In this document: positions 24,540 to 34,153 of the stretch, one piece after another
Layout of the letters: each line of letters begins with the position of its first letter
Position numbering within the stretch: the stretch's first letter is position 1
NCBI RefSeq assembly: GCF_049856175.1
Contig: NZ_JBNDNA010000004.1
Coordinates: 62,001-126,000 of the forward strand
Direction of reading: 5' to 3'
Length of the DNA: 64,000 bases
DNA from: JB111 sp049856175
Lineage (GTDB): Bacteria; Actinomycetota; Actinomycetes; Actinomycetales; Actinomycetaceae
The notes under the pieces: model-generated
The model's input: the letters and a program-made list of their open reading frames with translations, nothing else
The model's database searches: none
Told to the model about the DNA's origin: nothing
Position numbers and translations under genes: made by a program

Positions 24540-25115
24540 TCACACCGACTGCGTGACCGCGGGCGCCTCCGTCAACCACTCCTCGAGCTCGTCGGCCGGG
24601 AGACGCTCCACGTCGGAGTCCGGGTCGTAGTGGGCGACCCCGACGCCGTCGGGGAGCTCGACGAGCACCTCGAGCGCGTCCTCGTCGTCGTCGAACCGGT
24701 CGCTGCTCCCCCAGGACGCCAGCACGAGCACGGGAGCCTCGGGCGCGCCCCAGGCGCACTCGACCCCCGAACCGTTGGCACCCAGCATCCGGTAGCCGCT
24801 GCCGTCGGCGAGAACCGCCTCGTCGAGGCCCGCCCGCTCGGCGACCTCGCCCTCGGCGCCGAAGACGTAGGTGCACAGGGCCTCGTGCACGTCGACCTCG
24901 TCGGTCCCGGGCCCGGCCGGCCCGAACTCGACCGAGCCGTCGTCCGCGAGATAGCCCTCCGACCGCAGCAGCTCCTCCGCCTCGGCCCGCTCGTCGTTCC
25001 CGGACGGCGCGTCCGACGACCCGGACGGCGCGTCGGTCGGGCCGGAGGGCGTGGGCGAGCAGGCAGCCAGGCCCGCCACGCAGACCGCCGCCGCGAGCCA
25101 CCGTCGCGGCGTCAT
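24540..25115 (-). CDS. Lipoprotein of unknown function
   Basis: 191 aa. A signal peptide with lipobox is clear (RRWLAAAVCVAGLAACSPT; modified Cys at residue 20), followed by a Ser/Pro/Gly linker containing a repeated DAPSGSSDAPSG element. The mature domain is acidic with two further cysteines (EALCTYVFG and GVECAWGAP) that could form a disulfide. No family is recognised. The ATG at 25115 overlaps the lpdA stop (ATGA), so it is co-translated with the quinone reductase; that link is the only functional hint. Confidence 0.75.
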   Translation of the reverse strand: MTPRRWLAAAVCVAGLAACSPTPSGPTDAPSGSSDAPSGNDERAEAEELLRSEGYLADDGSVEFGPAGPGTDEVDVHEALCTYVFGAEGEVAERAGLDEAVLADGSGYRMLGANGSGVECAWGAPEAPVLVLASWGSSDRFDDDEDALEVLVELPDGVGVAHYDPDSDVERLPADELEEWLTEAPAVTQSV

Positions 25116-26659
25116 GACTCGGACCCGGCGACGTGGAGGGTGCGCGCCGCCTCCGTGATCGACCCGGACAGCGAGGGGTAGATCGTGAACGCGTTGGCGA
25201 CCTGGTCCACCGTGAGCCGGTGGGTGACCGCGAGCGTGATCGGCAGGATGAGCTCGCTGGCGCGGGGGGCGACGACGACGCCGCCGAGCACCGTGCCCGT
25301 GGCCCGGTCGGAGATCATCTTGACGAACCCGTCGGCGATGCCGAGCATCTTCGCCCGCGGGTTGCGGGCCAGCGGCAGCATCGAGATCGCCCCGTCGACG
25401 CTTCCCGAGGCGCAGTCCTCGGCCGTCGCGCCGATCGTCGCGATCTCGGGCGCCGTGAAGATGTTGGCGGACACGATGGACAGGTCCAGCGGCTGGACGG
25501 CGTCGCCGAGGGCGTGCCACATGGCAATCCGGCCCTGCATGGCGGCCACGGAGGCCAGCGGGAGCACGCCGGTGCAGTCGCCGGCCGCGTAGACGCGGAA
25601 CGCGCGGGTGCGCGAGACCCGGTCGACGACGACGTGCCCGGAACCGGTCCGCTCGACACCGGCCTCCTCGAGCCCGATCCCGTCCGTCGCGGGGACCCCG
25701 CCGACGGCGACGAGGCAGTGCGAGCCCTCGACCACCCGGCCGTCGGTGAGCTCGACCTCGACGCCGTCCCCGACCCGGCGCACGGCCGCGGCCCTCGAGC
25801 GGGACAGGACGGTCATCCCGCGTCGCCGGAACACGTCCTCGATGAGCCCGGCCGCGTCGGCGTCCTCACCGGGCAGCACCCGGTGGCGGGAGGAGACGAG
25901 CGTGACCCGGGCGCCGAGCGAGTTGTAGGCGCTCGCGAACTCCGCGCCGGTGACGCCGGAGCCGACGACGACCAGGTGCTCGGGCAGCTCGTCGAGCGCG
26001 TACATCTGCGCCCAGGTGAGGATCCGCTCGCCGTCCGGCTCGGCGGTCGGCAGGACCCGTGGGGTCGCGCCGGTGGCGACGAGGACCATCTCGGCCTCGA
26101 GCTCGCGGACGGTGCCGTCGGCCAGGGTCGCGGTGACGCGACGCGTGCCGCCGGCGGACAGGACGCCGCCGAGGGCCCCGGTGCCGTCGACGATCTCGAC
26201 GCCCTCGCGTACGAGCCGGCCGCGGATGTCGTCCGACTGGCGGGCGGCGAGCTCGCGCACCCGCGCGTTGACGACCCCCAGATCGGCGTACAGGTCACCG
26301 ATGCCGCTCTCGGGCACCTCGTCGGAGCGGATGCCGAGCTCGTGGGCGGAGTCCGTGACGGTGAGCCACTCGGCGGTGGCGATGAGGGTCTTCGACGGCA
26401 CGACGTCGGTCAGCACGGCGGACCCGCCCGGGCCGTGGCGCTCGATCAGCGTGACGCGGGCACCGAGCTGGGCCGCGACCAGCGCCCCCTCGTAGCCGCC
26501 CGGCCCGCCCCCGAGGATGACGACGCGGGACCCGCCTCGGACCTCCGAGGGGCCCGGACGTTCGGTGCCGGCGTGCGGCGTGGTGCTCGGGCCGGTGGTC
26601 GGTGCGGGGGCGGCCCCTGCGGTCGGCGGTGCGCTGGTCGTCTGGCTCACGGCGCCCAT
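25112..26659 (-). CDS. lpdA: NAD(P)H-quinone reductase, LpdA type (disulfide-less)
   Basis: 515 aa pyridine nucleotide-disulfide oxidoreductase fold: FAD motif VVILGGGPGGYEGALVAAQLGA (about 46), ATGATPR, NAD motif VVVGSGVTGAEFASAYNSLGA, and VYAAGDCTG. Where dihydrolipoamide dehydrogenases have GGTCLNVGCIPSK, this protein reads GGSAVLTDVVPSK, so both redox cysteines are missing. That is the hallmark of mycobacterial LpdA (Rv3303c), which reduces quinones. The first 40 residues are disordered. GTG 26650 has a better-spaced GGGAG site than the ATG at 26659 and may be the real start. Confidence 0.88.
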   Translation of the reverse strand: MGAVSQTTSAPPTAGAAPAPTTGPSTTPHAGTERPGPSEVRGGSRVVILGGGPGGYEGALVAAQLGARVTLIERHGPGGSAVLTDVVPSKTLIATAEWLTVTDSAHELGIRSDEVPESGIGDLYADLGVVNARVRELAARQSDDIRGRLVREGVEIVDGTGALGGVLSAGGTRRVTATLADGTVRELEAEMVLVATGATPRVLPTAEPDGERILTWAQMYALDELPEHLVVVGSGVTGAEFASAYNSLGARVTLVSSRHRVLPGEDADAAGLIEDVFRRRGMTVLSRSRAAAVRRVGDGVEVELTDGRVVEGSHCLVAVGGVPATDGIGLEEAGVERTGSGHVVVDRVSRTRAFRVYAAGDCTGVLPLASVAAMQGRIAMWHALGDAVQPLDLSIVSANIFTAPEIATIGATAEDCASGSVDGAISMLPLARNPRAKMLGIADGFVKMISDRATGTVLGGVVVAPRASELILPITLAVTHRLTVDQVANAFTIYPSLSGSITEAARTLHVAGSES

Positions 26660-26810
26660 GCTCCCAGAGTCCGCGTAGCCGGAGCGCCGCACGGGGGGCC
26701 GGGTCGTCCGCATGCCGGGTCGCCTGCCCGCCGGTCCGCCCGCGCCGCACGGGCGGCCGGGAGACCGGGAGACCGGGCCCGCCGCGTCGCGGGCCCGCCC
26801 CGGCGCGCAG

Positions 26811-26816
26811 TAGGTT
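26811..26816 (+). promoter_or_regulatory. Leaderless -10 box for the phosphosugar mutase gene
   Basis: TAGGTT ends six bases before ATG 26823. Just upstream (26774-26797) is a 9-bp perfect inverted repeat (CGGGCCCGC arm, 6-base loop) in the -35 region. Confidence 0.5.
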
Positions 26817-26822
26817 CGGGGG

Positions 26823-28574
26823 ATGACCGATGCGCAGGACAGCGAGACCGCACCGATCGTCGTGGGGCCGGACGTCATGGGCCGGGCCCGCGACTGGGCC
26901 GACCAGGACCCGGACCCGGACACCCGGGCCGAGCTCACCGGGCTCATCGCGCTCGCGGGGACCGACCGCGACGCGGCGACGGACCTCGCGAGCCGGTTCG
27001 ACGGACCCCTCGAGTTCGGCACCGCCGGGCTCCGGGGCGAGATCGGCGCCGGCGAGAGCCGCATGAACCGCGCCACCGTGACGCGGGCGACTGCGGGACT
27101 CGTGGCCGTCCTGCGCGAGCACGTCGGCGACGGCCCGGTCGTGGTCGTCGGCCACGACGCACGGCACGGCTCGCACGAGTTCGCTCGCGACGCGGCGGAG
27201 ATCGTCTCCGGAGCCGGCGGTCGGGCGCTCCTCCTGCCCCGTCCCCTGCCGACCCCGGTGCTCGCATTCGCGGTGCGGCACCTGGACGCGGACGCCGGGA
27301 TCATGGTGACGGCCTCCCACAACCCGCCGGCCGACAACGGGTACAAGGTCTACCTCGGTGGCCGCACCGTGCCGGCCGAGGAGCGCGGCGCACAGATCGT
27401 CGCGCCCTGGGACGCACGGATCGCCGAGGCGATCGCCGCCGTAGGCGACCTGCGCGAGCTGCCCCGCGGGCAGCGCGAGGGGCTCGGCGAGGAGATCGTC
27501 GACGCCTACCTCGACCGGGTCGCCACGCTCGCTCCCGGCGGCGCCGCCGAGGGGCTGACGATCGTCCACACGTCCATGCACGGCGTCGGCGCCGAGGTGG
27601 CGCGGGCGGCGCTGGCGCGCATCGGTGCGAGCGACCTGAGCGAGGTCGCCGAGCAGCGGGACCCGGACCCCGACTTCCCCACCGTGTCGTTCCCCAACCC
27701 CGAGGAGCCGGGCGCCCTCGACCTCGCGCTCGCCGCGGCCCGCCGCGTCGGGGCCGACCTCGTCATCGCCAACGACCCCGACGCCGACCGCTGCTCGGCC
27801 GCCGTCCCCGCGCCGCACGCCGCGGGCGGCTGGCGCCAGCTCACGGGCGACGAGATCGGCGCGCTCCTCGGCACACAGGCCGCGCGAGCGGCGTCGGACG
27901 CCCGCGACGGGCACTCTCCGGCGGCCGCCGGGCAGCGGCCGGTCCTCGCGAGCTCGGTGGTCTCCTCGCGGCTGCTCGGCAAGGTCGCTGCCGCGCACGG
28001 GCTCGACCATGCGGTCACCCTCACCGGCTTCAAGTGGATCGCGCGCGCGCCGCGGATCGTGTTCGGCTACGAGGAGGCGATCGGCTACTGCGTCGACCCC
28101 GAGGGCGTGAAGGACAAGGACGGGATCTCCGCCGCGGTCCGGCTCGCCGCGCTGGCCGGCACCGCGCGGCGGGAGGGTCGCACGCTGCAGGACCTGCTCG
28201 ACGACCTCGCGCTGGAGCACGGTGTGCACGTCACCGCCCCGCTCACGGTGCGGGTCACCGACCTGTCCCTCATCTCCCGGGCGATGACACAGGTCCGCGA
28301 GCAGCCGCCGACGGACCTGGCCGGCTCCCCCGTCGTCGTCTCGCTCGACCTCGTTCACGGGTCCCGGGACCTGCCGCCGACCGACGGCGTGGTGTGGGAG
28401 ACGGAGGTCGGCGACCGGGTCGTCGTACGTCCCTCCGGCACCGAGCCGAAGCTCAAGTGCTACCTCGAGGTCGTCGTCGGGGTCGGCCAGGCCGGCCTGG
28501 CGGCCGCCCGTGAGGCGGCCGACCTCCGGATGGCCGCGCTGCGCGAGGACGTCGCCGCCGCGATCGGGATCTGA
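26823..28574 (+). CDS. pmmB: Phosphoglucomutase/phosphomannomutase (PmmB type)
   Basis: 583 aa, alpha-D-phosphohexomutase superfamily. The catalytic phosphoserine loop is VTASHNPPADNGYKVYLGG, the metal loop is ANDPDADRCS, the sugar-binding loop is GYEEAIGYCVDPEGVKDKDG, and the phosphate-binding loop is VRPSGTEPKLKCYLEV. GLRGEIGAGESRMN lies in domain 1. Length fits the larger PmmB/PgcA type that in nucleoside salvage loci may also act as phosphopentomutase on ribose/deoxyribose phosphates. The adjacent deoA and cdd make that plausible (inference). Confidence 0.88.
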   Translation: MTDAQDSETAPIVVGPDVMGRARDWADQDPDPDTRAELTGLIALAGTDRDAATDLASRFDGPLEFGTAGLRGEIGAGESRMNRATVTRATAGLVAVLREHVGDGPVVVVGHDARHGSHEFARDAAEIVSGAGGRALLLPRPLPTPVLAFAVRHLDADAGIMVTASHNPPADNGYKVYLGGRTVPAEERGAQIVAPWDARIAEAIAAVGDLRELPRGQREGLGEEIVDAYLDRVATLAPGGAAEGLTIVHTSMHGVGAEVARAALARIGASDLSEVAEQRDPDPDFPTVSFPNPEEPGALDLALAAARRVGADLVIANDPDADRCSAAVPAPHAAGGWRQLTGDEIGALLGTQAARAASDARDGHSPAAAGQRPVLASSVVSSRLLGKVAAAHGLDHAVTLTGFKWIARAPRIVFGYEEAIGYCVDPEGVKDKDGISAAVRLAALAGTARREGRTLQDLLDDLALEHGVHVTAPLTVRVTDLSLISRAMTQVREQPPTDLAGSPVVVSLDLVHGSRDLPPTDGVVWETEVGDRVVVRPSGTEPKLKCYLEVVVGVGQAGLAAAREAADLRMAALREDVAAAIGI

Positions 28575-28616
28575 TCGTCCCTCCGCCCGCACGCCCGAGG
28601 GGGACCTGATCCTCCC

Positions 28617-29513
28617 TCAGCGCGTGGCGGGCACGGGAAGCAGCGCCCAGGCGACGTGCGACCAGGAACCGAGTGCCTTGAGCGGGACGGACCGGGCGAG
28701 CAGGTCCGCCACGGGCACCTGGTGGTCGAGCCCGCGCGAGGGCTCGTAGATCGTCAGCACCGGCGCGCCCGAGTCGTCGACGCCGCGTCCGCTCCCGCGG
28801 TCGACGGCAGGCAGGGCGAGCACCACGTGCCGGGGCACCGCGACGCCGAGGCCGCCGCCGAGGTCGCCCGAGGTGTACAGGGGGACGGGCACGCCCGCCA
28901 GCGTCGCGGAGTGGACGGCGGCGAGGACCTGCGCCCCGCGCTCGGAGCGGTCGTCGACCGGGGTCCACCGGTAGCGCACACCGGGGAACCGGGCCACGCG
29001 GGCCGCCGCCCAGGGCGGCGTGCCCAGCCGGTCGGGCCAGTCGGCGATCGCGAGCGCCCGCCGGGAGGTCCTCCGCTTGACGATCCGCTGGGCGGCGTCG
29101 AACCGACGCTCCGGCGAGTTCAGCGTGAGGCCGTCGCCGGCCAGGGCCGCGGTCTCGGCGTCGTCCGGGATCTCGGGCCGCGCACCGGCCGGCCGGGTGC
29201 CGTCCGCGATCCAGCGCTCCAGCGCCGGGTCCCCGAGCGCGGCGAGGACGACGAGGGTGGCCGACCCGCACGTGGTCCGGTCCCGCTGGACGGCGTGCGC
29301 GCCGCCGATCTCCGCGCGGACCCCGGCGAGCAGCCGCGCGTCGCCGACGCTCGCGGCACGCGTGGTGTCCTCGGTGAGCCCCGCCGCGCGCGCCGGCAGG
29401 ACCAGCGCGGACAGCCGCCTGGCCAGGGGCGTCGTGCGCACGGGGCGGGCGAACGGGTCGAGCAGCGTGGACAGGGTGACGTGTGCCCACGGGCGGGGCG
29501 CCGGCGTCGTCAT
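28617..29513 (-). CDS. Unassigned protein with a cysteine-peptidase-like motif set
   Basis: 298 aa, no family recognised with confidence and no signal peptide. The order of three blocks suggests a papain/C39-like fold: RDRTTCGSATLVVLAAL with a candidate nucleophilic Cys (about residue 85), PRHVVLALP with a candidate His (about 238), and VLTIYEPSRG (about 263). In C39 peptidases the last block reads YDP-x-x-G and follows the His by 15-25 residues. Here the Cys sits at residue 85 rather than near the N-terminus, preceded by an Ala/Arg-rich helix. Peptidase, amidase and inactive relatives are all possible. It is convergent with pmmB and starts 38 bases beyond the deoA stop. Confidence 0.55.
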   Translation of the reverse strand: MTTPAPRPWAHVTLSTLLDPFARPVRTTPLARRLSALVLPARAAGLTEDTTRAASVGDARLLAGVRAEIGGAHAVQRDRTTCGSATLVVLAALGDPALERWIADGTRPAGARPEIPDDAETAALAGDGLTLNSPERRFDAAQRIVKRRTSRRALAIADWPDRLGTPPWAAARVARFPGVRYRWTPVDDRSERGAQVLAAVHSATLAGVPVPLYTSGDLGGGLGVAVPRHVVLALPAVDRGSGRGVDDSGAPVLTIYEPSRGLDHQVPVADLLARSVPLKALGSWSHVAWALLPVPATR

Positions 29514-29551
29514 GCGCCCAGCGTGCCCCGCGGTGGCGTCCGGCGCCAGGG

Positions 29552-30838
29552 TCACCCCGAGATCCGCGCGAGCACGACCTCGCCGACCGGTGGGGCTGCG
29601 TCGCCGACCTCGAGGGCCCCGTCGAGCGCCTCGAGGGCCCGGGCCACCCGCGGCTCGTCGTCGGTGTGCAGCGTGAGGATCGGCTGCCCGGCGGCGACCG
29701 GCTCGCCGGGTCGCACGAGGATCTCCACGCCCGCGCCGGACTGCACCGCGTCGCCCTGCCGGGCCCGGCCGGCCCCGAGCCGCCAGGCGGCCACCCCGAC
29801 GCCGTAGGCGTCGAGCCGCGTGAGCACCCCCGCGCGCTCGGCGACGACGTCCTGGGTGTGGCGCGCCGTCGGGAGCGCGGCGTCCGGGTCCCCGTCCTGG
29901 CCGGCGATCATCCGCCGCCACACGTCCATCGCGCGGCCGTCGTCGAGCGCGGCGGCGGGGTCGGCGTCGGCCTTGCCGGCGGCGTCGAGCATCTCGCGGG
30001 CGAGCGCGAGGGTGAGCTCGCGGACGTCGGCCGGTCCCCCGCCGGACAGGACCTCGACGGACTCGCGGACCTCGAGGGCGTTGCCGACGGTGCGACCCAG
30101 CGGGACGCTCATGTCCGTGAGCAGGGCGGTCGTGGCGACGCCGGCGCGCTCGCCGAGCTCGACCATCGTGGTGGCGAGCTCGCGGGCGCGGTCCTGGTCC
30201 TTCATGAACGCGCCGGAACCGACCTTGACGTCGAGGACGAGCGAGTCGGTCCCCTCGGCGATCTTCTTGCTCATGATCGAGCTGGCGATGAGCGGGATCG
30301 CCTCCACCGTGCCGGTCGTGTCGCGCAGCGCGTAGAGCTTCTTGTCGGCGGGGGCCAGGCCGGTTCCGGCGGCGCAGATGACCGCGCCGACCCCGTCGAG
30401 CATCCCCATGATCTCGTCGTTCGTCAGGGCCGCGCGCCAGCCGGGGATCGACTCGAGCTTGTCGAGGGTGCCACCGGTGTGCCCGAGGCCACGGCCGGAG
30501 AGCTGCGGGACGGCCACGCCGAAGACGGCAACGAGCGGCGCGAGCGGGAGGGTGATCTTGTCGCCGACGCCCCCGGTGGAGTGCTTGTCCGCCGTCGGGC
30601 GTCCGAGGGAGGAGAAGTCCATGCGCTCCCCCGACGCGATCATCGCGGCCGTCCACCGGGCCGTCTCGGCGGCGTCCATGCCGCGCAGGTAGACGGCCAT
30701 GGCGAGGGCCGCCATCTGCTCGTCGGCGACGACGCCGCGCGTGTAGGCGTCGACCACCCAGTCGATCTGGTCCTCGCTCAGGCGTGCGCCGTCGCGCTTG
30801 GTGCGGATGACGTCGACGGCGTCGTGGCTCTCGGTCAC
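29552..30838 (-). CDS. deoA: Thymidine (pyrimidine-nucleoside) phosphorylase
   Basis: 428 aa. The family signature is complete: DKHSTGGVGDKITLPLAPLVA (phosphate binding), LSGRGLGHTGGTLDKLESIPG, and KKLYALRDTTGTVEAIPLIASSI. The C-terminal domain (about 340-428) is the usual barrel-sandwich type. It cleaves thymidine/uridine to base and (deoxy)ribose-1-phosphate. The GTG start at 30838 overlaps the cdd stop (GTGA). Along with cdd and the importer upstream it forms a nucleoside uptake and salvage operon. Confidence 0.93.
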   Translation of the reverse strand: MTESHDAVDVIRTKRDGARLSEDQIDWVVDAYTRGVVADEQMAALAMAVYLRGMDAAETARWTAAMIASGERMDFSSLGRPTADKHSTGGVGDKITLPLAPLVAVFGVAVPQLSGRGLGHTGGTLDKLESIPGWRAALTNDEIMGMLDGVGAVICAAGTGLAPADKKLYALRDTTGTVEAIPLIASSIMSKKIAEGTDSLVLDVKVGSGAFMKDQDRARELATTMVELGERAGVATTALLTDMSVPLGRTVGNALEVRESVEVLSGGGPADVRELTLALAREMLDAAGKADADPAAALDDGRAMDVWRRMIAGQDGDPDAALPTARHTQDVVAERAGVLTRLDAYGVGVAAWRLGAGRARQGDAVQSGAGVEILVRPGEPVAAGQPILTLHTDDEPRVARALEALDGALEVGDAAPPVGEVVLARISG

Positions 30839-31362
30839 GTGGGCTCCTCAGGTGCTCGGTCGGCCCGCCAGGCCGCGATCCGGTCGATGTCCTCGCTGCC
30901 GAACGCGCCGGGCAGCATCTCCTCGATGGTGGCTCTCCCGCCCGGGACGGCCAGGACCATCCCCGGCGCGGCGTGCTCCGCGAGGAGCTGGCGGCACCGC
31001 CCGCAGGGGGTGAGCGGCTCTCCGTCGGCACCGACGCAGGCGAACGCCACCAGGCGGCCGCCCCCGCCGAGCACGAGGTCGGAGACCAGGCCGCACTCGG
31101 CGCAGAGGGTGACCCCGTACCCGGCGTTCTCCACGTTGCAGCCCGAGACGTACCGGCCGTCGTCGACGAGCGCGGCCGCGCCGACCGGGAACCGCGAGTA
31201 GGGGACGTACGCCATCGAGCACGCGGAGCGGGCGAGCGCCGTCAGGCGCTGCCACACGTCCGGACCGGGCGCGTCCGCGCCGAGCACGTCCGCGTCGCCC
31301 GCGTCCGCACCGCCCGTGTCCGGGCCGGCCGTACCCGAGCCGTTCGGATGGGGACGGGACAT
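30835..31362 (-). CDS. cdd: Cytidine deaminase
   Basis: 175 aa, tetrameric-type cytidine deaminase. Zinc site: CNVENAGYGVTLCAECG (Cys and catalytic Glu) and TPCGRCRQLL (two Cys). YVPYSRFPVGAAAL binds the substrate. The first 35 residues are an Asp/Gly/Ala-rich extension absent from usual family members (about 130-140 aa). It converts cytidine/deoxycytidine to uridine/deoxyuridine, feeding deoA. An AAGGAGGAG ribosome binding site supports ATG 31362. A second in-frame start after the extension is not obvious. Confidence 0.93.
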   Translation of the reverse strand: MSRPHPNGSGTAGPDTGGADAGDADVLGADAPGPDVWQRLTALARSACSMAYVPYSRFPVGAAALVDDGRYVSGCNVENAGYGVTLCAECGLVSDLVLGGGGRLVAFACVGADGEPLTPCGRCRQLLAEHAAPGMVLAVPGGRATIEEMLPGAFGSEDIDRIAAWRADRAPEEPT

Positions 31363-31392
31363 CGGTCTCCTCCTTCGTCGTCGGGCGGGGCG

Positions 31393-32703
31393 TCAGTCCT
31401 TGATGTAGGGGGTGTTGATCGACGCGGGCGCTCGCGACCGTCCGACGAGCCCCGCGACGGCGACGATCGTCACGGCGTAGGGGAGCATGAGCAGGATCTC
31501 CGACGGTACGGGCGAGTTGATCGACGACAGGACGTTGCCGACGTTGCGCGCGAACCCGAACAGCAGGGCGGCCGCCACCGCGCCCACCGGGTTCCACCTG
31601 CCGAGGATCATGGCCGCCAGCGCGATGTACCCCTGTCCGGCGGACATGTCCTTGCCGAACGCGAGGCCGGAGCCCACGGTGAGGAACGCCCCGCCCAGCC
31701 CGGCGACGGCGCCGCCGAGGACCACCGAGCGCACGCGGGTGCGGACGACGTCGATGCCGACCGTGTCCGCCGCCTTGGGGTGCTCGCCCACCGACCGGAG
31801 CCGCAGGCCCCAGCGGGAGCGGAAGAGGTAGATCTGCAGCAGGACGACGCCGGCGAACATGAGGTAGACGAGGATCGACTGGTTGAACAGCACCGGGCCG
31901 ACGATCGGCAGGTCCGACAGCAACGGGATCGGGAGGTCCGGCAGTCGGAGCCGCTGGTTGAGGTCGGCACCGTCGCCCGAGAGCACGGTCGAGAAGAGGA
32001 AGCCCGTCAGGCCGAGGACGAGCACGTTGAGCACGACGCCGACGATGATCTGGTCGACGTGGTACTTCACCGTGAACAGCGCGAGCAGGCCGCCGACGAG
32101 CGCGCCGGCGACCGGTGCCGCGAGCATCCCGACGTAGGCCGAGGCCGTCATGGACGCGACGATCGCCGCGAGGAAGGCACCGAACAGCAGCTGCCCCTCG
32201 ATCGCGATGTTGATGATTCCGGACCGTTCGCACAGGATGCCCGACATCGCGCCGAACACGAGCGGCACCGACAGGGCCAGCCCGCCCGCGATGAGCGACG
32301 TGACCGGGATGATCGTCGGCCGTCCGGCCCCCACCCAGGTGAGGAAGGCGACGACGAGCGCGATGACGCTGACCACGTGCAGCCACACCGTGATGTGCCT
32401 GCGCGACCAGGCGAGGAACGTGACGGCGCCGAGGATCGCGACGACGAGCAGGCCCAGGATCAGGACGGTGGTGAATCCCGGGAGCTCGGCGTTGGGGACC
32501 TGCACGATGTCGCTGCGCAGCGAGAACTGGAAGGTCGTGGCTCCCTCCGGTGTGCGGGGCAGGAACCAGCCGAGCACGATCAGGGCGAGGAGTGCGTGGA
32601 TGATCGGCCAGCGCCAGCTCCGCGCGGCGAGCTCGGTACGGACCTGCTGCTGGACCGGGCCGGCGCCGGGCGTGGCGAGCGGATCGGCGACGGCGGCGCT
32701 CAT
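31393..32703 (-). CDS. Nucleoside-type ABC importer, permease 2
   Basis: 436 aa membrane protein of the BPD_transp_2 (branched-chain/RbsC/NupQ) family with about 10-11 transmembrane helices. The conserved block ERSGIINIAIEGQLLFGAF and the EHPKAADTVGIDV cytoplasmic loop that contacts the ATPase are visible. This is the second permease of a BMP/PnrA-type importer, whose known members carry purine or pyrimidine nucleosides. The N-terminal 110 residues include an extra pair of helices and an exposed loop. The ATG overlaps the stop of the upstream permease gene (ATGA). Confidence 0.88.
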   Translation of the reverse strand: MSAAVADPLATPGAGPVQQQVRTELAARSWRWPIIHALLALIVLGWFLPRTPEGATTFQFSLRSDIVQVPNAELPGFTTVLILGLLVVAILGAVTFLAWSRRHITVWLHVVSVIALVVAFLTWVGAGRPTIIPVTSLIAGGLALSVPLVFGAMSGILCERSGIINIAIEGQLLFGAFLAAIVASMTASAYVGMLAAPVAGALVGGLLALFTVKYHVDQIIVGVVLNVLVLGLTGFLFSTVLSGDGADLNQRLRLPDLPIPLLSDLPIVGPVLFNQSILVYLMFAGVVLLQIYLFRSRWGLRLRSVGEHPKAADTVGIDVVRTRVRSVVLGGAVAGLGGAFLTVGSGLAFGKDMSAGQGYIALAAMILGRWNPVGAVAAALLFGFARNVGNVLSSINSPVPSEILLMLPYAVTIVAVAGLVGRSRAPASINTPYIKD

Positions 32704-34153
32704 GAGTCCTCCCGGGTGCTCGTGTTCGTGCTCGTGCTCGTGGTGGTGCTCGAGCCGGTGGTGGCGCCGCCGGTACCGGTGCCACGTCCCGTGCCGACGG
32801 CGCCGGCCGGGGCGAGGTCGTCGCCCTCGGTCGTGCTCGACCGCTGGGCCGAGGCCGCGGCCGGCTTCTTCCGCCGCGCGGGGTCGGGCAGCCGGAAGAT
32901 CCAGCGCACGAGCGGCGGGGCGGCGATGAAGAGCACGATGACGGACTGCAGGACGAGGATGAACTCGATCGGCATGGAGGCGGGCGCTCCCTCCAGCGGC
33001 GTCGTGTTGGTCGTCGACATCAGCGTGCCGCCGGACCTGAGCGCGCCGAACAGGAGGCCGGCGAAGAAGGTCCCCCACGGGCGCGACCGGCCCAGCAGGG
33101 CGACCGTGATCGCGTCGAACCCGTACGTGCCGGCGACCCCGAGGGAGAGGTACTGCTCGGTGCCGAGCACGGGCGCGGTACCGGCCAGCCCGCACAGAGC
33201 GCCGGAGACGGCCATCGCGACGAAGATGGCCTTGGGGACGGAGATCCCGGCCGTGCGCGCGGCCTCCGGGTTCGCCCCGACGGCACGCAGCTCGAAGCCC
33301 CAGGTGGACCGCTCGAGGAACCACCAGGTGAACATCGCGGCGAGGATCGCCAGGAGGAATCCGGCGTGGAGGCGGAAGTCGGCCCCGAGGAGCAGCGGGT
33401 AGGTGGCGTCGGGGTCGACCCGGAAGGAGGTCTGGCCGTTGGGCCGCTCGCCGCCGAAGACCGTGGTCTTGAGGACGTAGAGGATGAGGAACCCGGCGAT
33501 CGAGTTGAGCATGATCGTCACGATCACCTCGTTCGCCCCGGTCCTTGCCTTGAGGAGGCCGGCGATCGATGCCCAGGCCGCTCCGCCGAGTGCGCCGCCG
33601 AGGACCGCGATCAGCAGGTGCACGAGGAAGGGCAGCTCCCAGCTGAACCCGATGTAGGTCGCCACGATGGCGCCGAGGATGATCTGCCCCTGGCCGCCGA
33701 TGTTGAACAGGCCAGCCCGGAAGCCGATGGCGAGGCCGAGCCCGGCCAGGATCAGCGGCACCGCGTTGACGAGGGTGTTGGACAGGGGTTGCAGGGCGCC
33801 GGTGAGCGTGTCGGCCCGGAAGTCCCAGATGGATCCGCGGAACATGGCCTGGTAGGCGCCGTAGACCGCGTCGATCGACGCGTAGATCGTGTCCCACGGC
33901 CGCGCGAAGAAGTAGGTCGACGTCTCGGCCACCCGCGGCGAGGACACGATGACGAGCAGCGAGCCCACGACCAGGGCGACGACGATGGCCAGCAGCGTGA
34001 CGAGCCAGCCCTTGGTCGAGATGTCACGCACCGTGCCCGGCCAGTCACGGCGCCGTCCGGCCGTGGTGGCTTCCGGCTCGCCGGGGTCGGGCACCGGGGC
34101 GGTGGGCGCGGGCGGGTCGCCGGGCGTGCGTCCCGCGGCGTCGTTCGACTCGC

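Noticed and set aside
25133..28513. A 1,126-codon plus-strand frame opposite lpdA and out of frame in pmmB
   Set aside because: Its amino acid content is Arg/Asp/Gly/Pro-rich shadow sequence. The true genes on both strands have complete catalytic motifs.
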